Below, in pieces: positions 1-5,083 of a DNA stretch of 5,590 nt. Under the pieces are notes generated by a model, which did no database searches, was not told the origin of the DNA, and saw only the letters and a program-made list of their open reading frames with translations. Each line of letters begins with the position of its first letter. Position 1 is the first letter of the stretch. Made by a program: the position numbers and the translations under genes. This DNA is from Rhodobacter sp. (GTDB lineage Bacteria; Pseudomonadota; Alphaproteobacteria; Rhodobacterales; Rhodobacteraceae), in assembly GCA_013824055.1 (NCBI GenBank), contig PNNE01000071.1:1-5590 (forward strand), in the 5' to 3' direction.

Positions 1-15
1 CCCCGAGTCCCTGCA

Positions 16-1224
16 ATGTATCGCGTCTCCTCCTCTGTCCCCCGCTTTGCCAAGGCGCTGATCGGCGGCGCGGCGCTCGCCACGCTCTGGGTCAATCTTG
101 CCCCGGCCAGCTATTACGACAGCATCGAGTTCCGGCTGCTTGATCTGACGCTGCCTGGCTGGATCGCCCCCCTGCCCTTCAGCCTGACGCCGCTGAACCT
201 GGTGGCGGATGCGGCGATGTCCCTGTTCCTGTTCTTCATCGGCAAGGAGCTGTGGGAGGCGCTGACGCTGGAGCATGGCCCGCTGAAGGGGCGGCAGGCG
301 ATGCTGCCCGCCGGGCTGACCCTTGGCGGGCTTGCCGGAGCGGCGCTGATGTGGATCCTGGTCGGCAGCCTGATCGAGACGGCCGAGGAGGCGGGATTTG
401 CCACCGGCTGGCAGGTGCCTCTGGGCAGTGATGTGGTCCTGTGCTTCCTGGTCGGACGCGCGGTCTTCGGAGCGGGCCATCCGGCGCTGCACCTTCTGCT
501 CTTGCTGACGATCGCCACCGACATCCTGGCGCTGCTTGTCGCAGGCCTGACGCAGCCCGCCTTTTCGCTGCGGCTGGCCTGGCTGCTGTTGCCGCTTGCC
601 GCAGCGCTTGTGACCTGGGCGGTCTTTGGCCGGACCCCCGACCCTGCGGCGTCCGAGACCCGGCGGCGGGCCGGTCGGCGGCTGCTGCCCTATGTCATCG
701 CGGGCCTCGTGTCCTGGATCGGCGTCGCTGCCTCGGGCCTGCCGCCGGTGCTGGGGCTTTTGCCGGTGATCCCCGCGATTGCCCATGCCGACCGCAGCTT
801 CGGACTGTTCGCCGCAGCGGAAGAGGTGCTGCATGACCCCCTCAACCGGCTGGCCCACGCGCTGGCCTGGCCGCTGACCGGGGTGCTCTTCCTCTTTGGC
901 CTGACCCGCGGGGGCGTCGATCTGTCGGCCTTCGCGCCCACGACCCTGACCGCGCTGGCCGCGCTCTGGCTCGGCCGACCGCTGGGGATGATCGTGATCG
1001 GGCTCGGCCTTGCCACCGCCCTTGGCCTGCGCCTGCCGAAGGGGGTCAGCCTGCGCGATGTCCTGCGCATCATGCTGATCATGGCGATGGGCTTCACCGT
1101 CCCCGTTCTCAGCCTTGCGACCGCGCTGCCCGGCGGCGCGATGCAGGAGGCCGCGCGCCTTGGCCTTGCGATCAGCCTGCTGGCCGGCCCGGTCGCACTT
1201 TTGCTGGCCCGTCCGCGCCCCTGA
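16..1224 (+). CDS. nhaA: Divergent NhaA-family Na+/H+ antiporter
   Basis: A 402-residue, strongly hydrophobic inner-membrane protein with roughly a dozen membrane segments, near the usual NhaA length. NhaA proteins exchange external H+ for cytoplasmic Na+ (or Li+) and serve in pH and salt homeostasis. Landmarks in order: an N-terminal segment ending in LWVNLAP (about 24-30), like the IWANSP region of the family; DAAMSLFLFFIGKEL (65-79), matching the DGLMAVFFLLVGLE helix; GSDVVLCF (137-144), matching the ATDIAFAL of TM IV, with D139 at the position of E. coli D133; IATDILAL (166-173), at the D163-D164 site; GRPLG (320-324), at the GKPLG (K300) site; and GFTVPVLSL near residue 360. Only one acid of the DD pair is kept (T168-D169) and the lysine is R321, so ion coupling may differ from classical NhaA. 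The ATG is placed normally relative to TM I, but no good Shine-Dalgarno is visible in the 15 bases available and the frame stays open to the window edge. It is separated from the capsule operon by 124 bases and is probably a separate transcription unit. Family membership is confident; transport activity is inferred. Confidence 0.85.
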   Translation: MYRVSSSVPRFAKALIGGAALATLWVNLAPASYYDSIEFRLLDLTLPGWIAPLPFSLTPLNLVADAAMSLFLFFIGKELWEALTLEHGPLKGRQAMLPAGLTLGGLAGAALMWILVGSLIETAEEAGFATGWQVPLGSDVVLCFLVGRAVFGAGHPALHLLLLLTIATDILALLVAGLTQPAFSLRLAWLLLPLAAALVTWAVFGRTPDPAASETRRRAGRRLLPYVIAGLVSWIGVAASGLPPVLGLLPVIPAIAHADRSFGLFAAAEEVLHDPLNRLAHALAWPLTGVLFLFGLTRGGVDLSAFAPTTLTALAALWLGRPLGMIVIGLGLATALGLRLPKGVSLRDVLRIMLIMAMGFTVPVLSLATALPGGAMQEAARLGLAISLLAGPVALLLARPRP

Positions 1225-1228
1225 CCGG

Positions 1229-1244
1229 GGCCTTGGGAAAGGCC
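1229..1244 (+). terminator. Weak hairpin after the antiporter gene
   Basis: GGCCTT (1229-1234) and AAGGCC (1239-1244) form a perfect 6-bp stem with a GGGA loop, starting 4 bases after the antiporter stop codon. No T-run follows directly (the next bases are TGTCGG), so this is at best a weak or Rho-assisted terminator. It could equally be chance in GC-rich sequence. Confidence 0.3.
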
Positions 1245-1270
1245 TGTCGGAGCCGTGTTTGGGTCTCGGC

Positions 1271-1323
1271 CCTTTTAAGGCCACAAACGCGATGTTAACG
1301 ATATGGCCTTAGCAAGAGAAAGA
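1271..1323 (+). promoter_or_regulatory. AT-richer patch, probable promoter region of the capsule operon
   Basis: This stretch is clearly lower in GC than its surroundings and is the only long intergenic region upstream of kpsT, so the operon promoter should lie here. It contains TTTTAA (1273-1278), the palindrome GTTAAC (1294-1299) within GTTAACGAT, and an A-rich run just before the leader hairpin. TTTTAA and TAACGA (1296-1301) are 17 bases apart, but neither is a good match to sigma-70 elements. TTAACGAT differs by one base from the TTAACCAT half-site described for CtrA in alphaproteobacteria; a single half-site is weak evidence. The location is supported by composition and context, not by a clear consensus. 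Confidence 0.3.
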
Positions 1324-1340
1324 CGCCCGATCTACGGGCG
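1324..1340 (+). promoter_or_regulatory. Leader hairpin next to the kpsT ribosome binding site
   Basis: CGCCCG (1324-1329) and CGGGCG (1335-1340) pair perfectly around a 5-base loop (ATCTA). The stem ends two bases before the GAGG Shine-Dalgarno of kpsT. If this is in the mRNA leader, the all-GC stem could hinder ribosome access or stabilise the 5' end. It could also be the end of a short transcription-attenuation structure, but no T-run follows. The structure is visible; any regulatory role is inferred. Confidence 0.35.
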
Positions 1341-1342
1341 CC

Positions 1343-1346
1343 GAGG
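1343..1346 (+). promoter_or_regulatory. kpsT: Ribosome binding site deciding the kpsT start
   Basis: GAGG lies 5 bases before the second of two tandem in-frame ATGs (1352) but only 2 bases before the first (1349). Spacing therefore favours ATG 1352, giving a protein that begins MIEFRDVSKSF, as ABC ATPases of this family usually do. Confidence 0.55.
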
Positions 1347-1351
1347 CCATG

Positions 1352-2005
1352 ATGATCGAGTTTCGAGACGTATCGAAATCCTTCTGGACGGGAACGCAGC
1401 GCAAGGTGATCCTTGACCGCGCCTCGTTTCGCGTCGAGCTGGGCAACTCGCTGGGCATCCTGGCTGGAAACGGCACCGGCAAGACCACCATCATCAACAT
1501 GATGGCGGGGCTGGAAAAACCCGACGAAGGCACGATCCGCAAGACGTCGCGCGTGTCCTTTCCCCTTGGTTTCATGGGGGGCGTCAACAACAAGCATTCG
1601 GCCAAGGAAAACTGCCGCTACATCGCCCGGCTTTACGGCCTGGACCCCGACTATGTCGAAAGCTTCTGCCGCTGGGTCTGCGGACTTGGCGAATATTTCG
1701 AAATGCCGCTCGCCACCTATTCCTCGGGCATGCGCGGGCGGTTCTCGTTTGCGCTGCTGCTGTCGATCGAGTTTGACATCTACCTGATCGACGAAGGCAT
1801 GCCCGCCACCGCTGATGTCGAGTTCAACCGCAAGGCAGGCAACATCCTGCAAGAGCGGCTCAAACGCTCGACCGTCGTCATCGTCTCGCACTCGCCGAAG
1901 ACGCTTGAGAAATTCTGCCGCACGGCCGCCGTGCTGCGCAATGGCAAGCTCTATCAGTTCGAGTCCCTGGAAGAAGCGAAACGCCTCTATGACTACGACG
2001 CCTAA
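1352..2005 (+). CDS. kpsT: Capsular polysaccharide export ABC transporter, ATP-binding protein KpsT
   Basis: A 217-residue cytoplasmic ATPase, the KpsT length, that would power export of lipid-linked capsule through a KpsM-type permease. Numbering here counts from ATG 1349 (subtract 1 for the preferred start). Walker A is AGNGTGKTT (39-47), with alanine where most family members have the first glycine. The family segment FPLGFMGG (71-78) occupies the Q-loop region. LGEYFEMPLATYSSGMRGR (113-131) closely follows KpsT and includes the degenerate signature YSSGMRGR that marks this family instead of LSGGQ. Walker B with the catalytic glutamate is FDIYLIDE (142-149), followed by GMPATADVEF, and the H-loop is VSHS (179-182, H181). 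There is no fused membrane domain, so it needs a separate permease. No kpsM is present in the window. It is the first gene of a three-gene operon and overlaps the kpsE start by 17 bases, which suggests translational coupling. The family call is firm; the nature of the exported polysaccharide cannot be read from this gene. Confidence 0.92.
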   Translation: MIEFRDVSKSFWTGTQRKVILDRASFRVELGNSLGILAGNGTGKTTIINMMAGLEKPDEGTIRKTSRVSFPLGFMGGVNNKHSAKENCRYIARLYGLDPDYVESFCRWVCGLGEYFEMPLATYSSGMRGRFSFALLLSIEFDIYLIDEGMPATADVEFNRKAGNILQERLKRSTVVIVSHSPKTLEKFCRTAAVLRNGKLYQFESLEEAKRLYDYDA

Positions 2006-3749
2006 GGTTCCGCGCTACAACACCCGCCCGGTGGACCGTTCGGCGGTTCAGCCGGACGCAGGCGACAGCGGCCAGCTGTTCGACACCCATGACGACGGCT
2101 TTGGCAACATGGACTTCCGCCGGCCCGAGGATCGGGCCGCCAGCCGCACCCAAACCCCCGAACCCGAGCTTGCGGCCCCCGCCGACGTCGGTTCGGCCGA
2201 ACCGACCCCCCGCGCTGTCACGCCCGAAGAAATCGCCCGCGTCAATGCCGCGATCCTGACCGAAGGTCTGACCGAGCGGCAGTTGCGCCGGGCGATGCTT
2301 GTGGCCCAGCGCAGCCAGCTTTCCCCCACGTCCGAGGCTGATGCCGTCCGTCTGCTGCGCGAAGCGGGGGTCGATCCCTTCTCGCGCGCGTCGATCCTGC
2401 GCGTGGTCACGCCTTCGCCCGAAGCGGTGACGCCAGGCGCCCCGCCGCAGTCGGGCTTGCCGCAGTCGGGCTTGCCGCCGCCGACCGAACCGCGCGAGCC
2501 GGGACGCCAGATCGCCCGCCTGCCCGGCGACGTCGTGCAACTGCCGAAGAAGGCCAGGCCCATCGCGCTGCCGTCGACCGAACAGCGCGCCGAACTGAAC
2601 CAGGCCGCCGAAATCCTGCGCATGCAGCAGGACATCGCCCGCCGCCGCCGTCAGCGCCTTGCACTTCTGGGCGCGCGGCTCTTTGCCTTCGTGCTGCTGC
2701 CCACGATCCTGGCGGGTTGGTATTTCTACATGATGGCCACGCCGATGTATTCGGTGCGCTCGGAGTTCGTGATCCAGCAGGCCGGCCCCAGCGGTGGCGG
2801 CGGGTCGATGGGCGGGCTCTTTTCCGGCACCGCTTTCGCGACGTCGCAGGATTCGATCGCCGTGCAGGGCTATCTTCAGTCGCGTGAGGCGATGGGGCGG
2901 CTGGACCAAGACCTGGGCTTCCGCAGCCACTTCCAGAACCCGCAGATCGACCAGTTGCAGCGGATGGCCCCCGACGCCGGGCTGGAAGCAGCCTACAGGG
3001 TCTACAGGAAGTTCCTGAAGATCTCGTTCGACACGACCGAGGGCGTGATCCGCATGGACGTGATCGCCGCCGACCCGCAGGTTGCGGCGGCCTGGTCGAG
3101 ACAGCTTATCGCCTATGCCGAAGAACAGGTGGACCACCTGACGCAGCGGCTGCGCGCCGACCAGATGACCGATGCCCAGGCCGGCTACGAGGCGGCGCAG
3201 AAGGCGCTGATGGACTCGCAGAAAAACTTGATCGAGTTGCAGGAGAAGTTCAAGATCCTGTCCTCGGAAACCGAAGTCGGGCTGATCGTCGGCCAGATCT
3301 CGGGGCTGGAGAACCAGTTGACCCAGGAACGCCTGGCGCTGGCCCAGATGGAATCCAACGCCGAGCCCAACCAGGCCCGGATGGACCCCATCAAGCGCCG
3401 CATCGCGACGCTGGAGGGCGAGGTCGCCGATCTGCGCGCCCGGATGACCGAGACGTCGACAGGCTCGACCAGCCTGGCCGAGATTCAGGGTCAGCTGCTG
3501 GTCGCGCAAGCCGATCTGCAGACCCGCCAGATGATGCTTGCCCAGGCGTTGCAGTCGATGGAGACCGCCCGCGTCGAGGCGGCCCGCCAGGTCCGCTATC
3601 TGTCGCTGTCGGTCAGCCCGATCCCCCCGGACGAGCCCGCTTACCCCCGCGCCTTCGAAAACACGCTGGTGACCCTGTTGATCATGCTGGGCATTTACCT
3701 CATGGTCTCGATGACCGCCGCGATCCTGCGGGAACAGGTCTCGTCGTAG
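1989..3749 (+). CDS. kpsE: Capsule export inner-membrane protein, KpsE/CtrB/BexC family, with a long N-terminal extension
   Basis: A 586-residue PCP-type protein that would bridge the KpsMT transporter to the periplasmic and outer-membrane export channel. Regions: a Pro/Ala/acid-rich cytoplasmic extension of about 225 residues, including a helical-looking stretch (78-140) and PQSGLPQSGLP (153-163); a basic patch RRRRQR (218-223); TM1 (about 231-249) followed by TPMYSVRSEFVIQQ, the typical Wzz-like start of the periplasmic domain; a glycine-rich loop, then the family segment with SQDSIAVQGYLQSREAM; a long periplasmic coiled coil (about 381-540); PIPPDEPAYPRAFENT, the Pro-rich motif before TM2; TM2 (about 559-580); and a short cytoplasmic tail REQVSS. 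E. coli KpsE is about 380 residues, so the extra length is nearly all N-terminal. The frame is open upstream to 1815, but that part lies over kpsT in another frame; ATG 1989 gives the normal short overlap. The Shine-Dalgarno there is poor (a GGAAG 15 bases away), consistent with coupling to kpsT translation. Family is confident; the extension's role is unknown. Confidence 0.88.
   Translation: MTTTPKVPRYNTRPVDRSAVQPDAGDSGQLFDTHDDGFGNMDFRRPEDRAASRTQTPEPELAAPADVGSAEPTPRAVTPEEIARVNAAILTEGLTERQLRRAMLVAQRSQLSPTSEADAVRLLREAGVDPFSRASILRVVTPSPEAVTPGAPPQSGLPQSGLPPPTEPREPGRQIARLPGDVVQLPKKARPIALPSTEQRAELNQAAEILRMQQDIARRRRQRLALLGARLFAFVLLPTILAGWYFYMMATPMYSVRSEFVIQQAGPSGGGGSMGGLFSGTAFATSQDSIAVQGYLQSREAMGRLDQDLGFRSHFQNPQIDQLQRMAPDAGLEAAYRVYRKFLKISFDTTEGVIRMDVIAADPQVAAAWSRQLIAYAEEQVDHLTQRLRADQMTDAQAGYEAAQKALMDSQKNLIELQEKFKILSSETEVGLIVGQISGLENQLTQERLALAQMESNAEPNQARMDPIKRRIATLEGEVADLRARMTETSTGSTSLAEIQGQLLVAQADLQTRQMMLAQALQSMETARVEAARQVRYLSLSVSPIPPDEPAYPRAFENTLVTLLIMLGIYLMVSMTAAILREQVSS
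2445..2474 (+). repeat. Perfect tandem repeat of a 15-base unit (two copies) within kpsE
   Basis: The unit CCGCAGTCGGGCTTG occurs twice in a row without mismatch (2445-2459 and 2460-2474), followed by CCG, which starts a partial third copy. It is in frame and encodes PQSGL twice within the Pro-rich cytoplasmic part of KpsE. Identity at the DNA level, including third positions, points to a recent slippage duplication. Confidence 0.9.
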
Positions 3750-3752
3750 GGA
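3748..3752 (+). promoter_or_regulatory. kdsA: kdsA ribosome binding site overlapping the kpsE stop
   Basis: AGGGA begins within the TAG stop codon of kpsE and sits 7 bases before the kdsA ATG at 3760. The spacing is ideal and supports this start. The overlap ties kdsA translation to the kpsE message. Confidence 0.75.
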
Positions 3753-3759
3753 CGCGCGC

Positions 3760-4590
3760 ATGATTGACGTGAAGATCGGCGGGCTGACCGTCGGCAATGA
3801 CCGGCCGCTTCTGGTCATCGCCGGGCCCTGCCAGCTGGAAAGCCTGGACCACGCCCAGATGATCGCCGGCGCGATGGCCGAGGCCTGCGCTGCCGCAGGC
3901 GCGCAATTCGTGTTCAAGGCCAGCTACGACAAGGCCAACCGCACCTCGCTGTCGGGCCAGCGCGGCCTCGGGATGGAGGCCGGCCTCAAGGTGCTGGCGG
4001 CCGTTCGTGCGATGGGGCTGCCGGTTCTGACGGATGTCCACGACGCCGGTCAGGCCCGCGAGGCGGCGACGGTGGTCGACGTGATCCAGATCCCGGCCTT
4101 CCTTTGCCGCCAGACCGACCTTCTGCTGGCGGCGGGCGAAACCGGCGCCGTCGTGAACGTGAAGAAGGGTCAGTTCCTTGCCCCCTGGGACATGGCCAAC
4201 GTCGCCGCCAAGGTCGCCTCGACCGGGAACGACCGCATCCTTCTGACCGAGCGGGGGGTCAGCTTCGGCTACAATACCCTGGTGGCCGACATGCGCGCCT
4301 TGCCGATCATGGCGCGGACCGGCTATCCGGTGATCATGGACGCGACCCATTCCGTGCAGCAGCCGGGCGGCCAGGGAAATTCGTCGGGCGGTCAGCGTGA
4401 ATTCGCGCCCGTCATGGCCCGCGCGGCCGTTGCACTGGGGGTCGCCGGCGTGTTCATCGAGACGCACGAGGACCCCGACCGCGCGCCCTCTGACGGGCCG
4501 AACATGATCCCGCTGGCGCAGATGTCCGCGCTGGTGGCCAGCCTGATGGGCTTCGACCGCCTCGCCAAGGCCGACCCGCTGCGGGTCTGA
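3760..4590 (+). CDS. kdsA: 3-deoxy-8-phosphooctulonate synthase (Kdo-8-phosphate synthase)
   Basis: A 276-residue cytoplasmic enzyme of full family length. It condenses phosphoenolpyruvate with D-arabinose 5-phosphate to give Kdo-8-phosphate, the precursor of Kdo for lipopolysaccharide and for the Kdo linker of capsules. Diagnostic motifs: VIAGPCQLES (19-28), FKASYDKANRTS (about 52-63), KKGQFLAPWDM (near 138-148), MDATHSVQQPGG (around H197), SSGGQREF, and IETHEDPDRAPSDGPN (233-248). C24, H197, E234 and D245 sit where metal-dependent KdsA enzymes (Aquifex Cys11, His185, Glu222, Asp233) bind their metal; the His-Glu and Glu-Asp spacings of 37 and 11 are identical. Metal-independent enzymes such as E. 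coli KdsA carry Asn at the Cys position, so this one should be of the metal-requiring class. It is the last gene of the kpsT-kpsE-kdsA operon, 10 bases after kpsE. That position suggests a supply role for capsule, although it may also be the cell's only source of Kdo for LPS. Confidence 0.96.
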   Translation: MIDVKIGGLTVGNDRPLLVIAGPCQLESLDHAQMIAGAMAEACAAAGAQFVFKASYDKANRTSLSGQRGLGMEAGLKVLAAVRAMGLPVLTDVHDAGQAREAATVVDVIQIPAFLCRQTDLLLAAGETGAVVNVKKGQFLAPWDMANVAAKVASTGNDRILLTERGVSFGYNTLVADMRALPIMARTGYPVIMDATHSVQQPGGQGNSSGGQREFAPVMARAAVALGVAGVFIETHEDPDRAPSDGPNMIPLAQMSALVASLMGFDRLAKADPLRV

Positions 4591-4657
4591 TGCCCCGGCC
4601 AAAGCCTTCGTCCACGGCGCGGATGCGCGGTCCGCCGGCAGCGCAGGTCGCGCCGGG

Positions 4658-4681
4658 CCGCCCTGGGGTCAGGGCGGATTT
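4658..4681 (+). terminator. Probable terminator of the capsule/kdsA operon
   Basis: CCGCCCTG (4658-4665) and CAGGGCGG (4670-4677) form a perfect 8-bp GC-rich stem with a GGGT loop, followed by ATTT. The hairpin begins 67 bases after the kdsA stop codon. The T-run is short, so efficiency as an intrinsic terminator is uncertain, but it is the best candidate downstream of the operon. Confidence 0.5.
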
Positions 4682-4785
4682 CGGCGGTCCCGGCACCGAC
4701 GCAGAGGTGGTGTCGGACCCGTGACCCGTTCCAGACGGCCGCCGTCATCGCCGTGATCCGGCGCTCCCGGCTTTGCCACCTCAAA

Positions 4786-4847
4786 CGGCAGTCCGGTCCA
4801 GCGCTGCGCCGCGGGCGCGAGGTCAGTCCAGATGACCCGGACTGCCG
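4786..4847. repeat. 11-bp perfect inverted repeat with a 40-base spacer
   Basis: CGGCAGTCCGG (4786-4796) and its exact complement CCGGACTGCCG (4837-4847) flank 40 bases that hold a further small stem, GGTCA (4821-4825) with TGACC (4833-4837). The outer flanks do not continue the pairing. It could form a long hairpin in RNA or mark the edges of a small decayed element. No target-site duplication or transposase was seen. Confidence 0.6.
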
Positions 4848-5058
4848 CACCTTCAGGGCGCCCGACCCTGTCGAGCGCTCAGCCTCCGGCTCTCGCGGCT
4901 GGGCCGAAGCCACATGCCCTGCCGGCTCTCGGCTGATCCTCAATCCCGCGCCCTTACACAGCTGGTGCAACAGGGGGATCAATGGCTTGGCGTCCACGGC
5001 CAGACCATTCGGTCCACAACACCGGCGAAATCCGTCCCGCTGGGACGCGCTGGCGTAG

Positions 5059-5077
5059 GGTGGGCGATCCGCCCACC
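5059..5077 (-). terminator. GGTGGGCG hairpin beyond the flavoprotein gene
   Basis: GGTGGGCG (5059-5066) and CGCCCACC (5070-5077) are perfect complements around a 3-base loop (ATC). On the minus strand the stem starts 6 bases after the TGA of the flavoprotein gene, a normal terminator position, but no U-run follows. The preceding GTAG (plus strand) gives a GTAGGGTGGGC...GCCCACC pattern that I recall as a common intergenic palindrome in many proteobacteria, so it may be a dispersed repeat used as a terminator. Confidence 0.45.
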
Positions 5078-5083
5078 GCCCGA

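Larger units (their letters stand above)
4591..5083. other. Convergent intergenic gap without a supportable gene
   Basis: A 493-base stretch between the ends of two converging genes. Open frames exist on both strands, as expected at this GC content, but none has a convincing start with a ribosome binding site, a recognisable domain or sustained coding-like composition. The most protein-like piece is an open frame on the minus strand (4878 down to 4672, with stop codon at 4669-4671) containing VIWTDLAPAAQRWTGLPFEV. It lacks an ATG and begins directly after a stop, so it could be a gene relic or chance. The gap also contains a terminator-like hairpin (4658-4677), an 11-bp inverted repeat (4786-4847), a 10-base direct repeat CCGGCTCTCG (4886-4895 and 4922-4931) and a hairpin at 5059-5077. 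No transposase motif is visible. Confidence 0.6.

Noticed and set aside
441..1097. Frames on both strands overlapping the antiporter gene (for example 441-836 plus and 690-1097 minus)
   Set aside because: They are Ala/Arg/Pro-rich shadows of the antiporter frame, which has consistent membrane segments and family motifs.
1268..1282. Near-palindrome GGCCCTTTTAAGGCC as a terminator
   Set aside because: Only the outer 4 bp pair cleanly, and the T-run lies in the loop rather than after the stem.
1295..1891. A 198-codon minus-strand frame opposite kpsT
   Set aside because: It is antisense to a complete KpsT with all ABC motifs; no family resemblance and no promoter or ribosome binding site.
1815..1988. 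An upstream in-frame extension of kpsE beginning inside kpsT
   Set aside because: It overlaps the Walker B to C-terminal region of kpsT in another frame and reads as Ser/Arg-rich shadow sequence. ATG 1989 gives a normal coupled overlap of 17 bases.
1878..3917. A 679-codon open frame on the minus strand opposite kpsE
   Set aside because: It is the antisense shadow of kpsE: long because the real gene's GC-rich third positions avoid stops on the other strand. Its composition is biased toward Gly/Arg/Gln/His/Leu and it has no recognisable domain.
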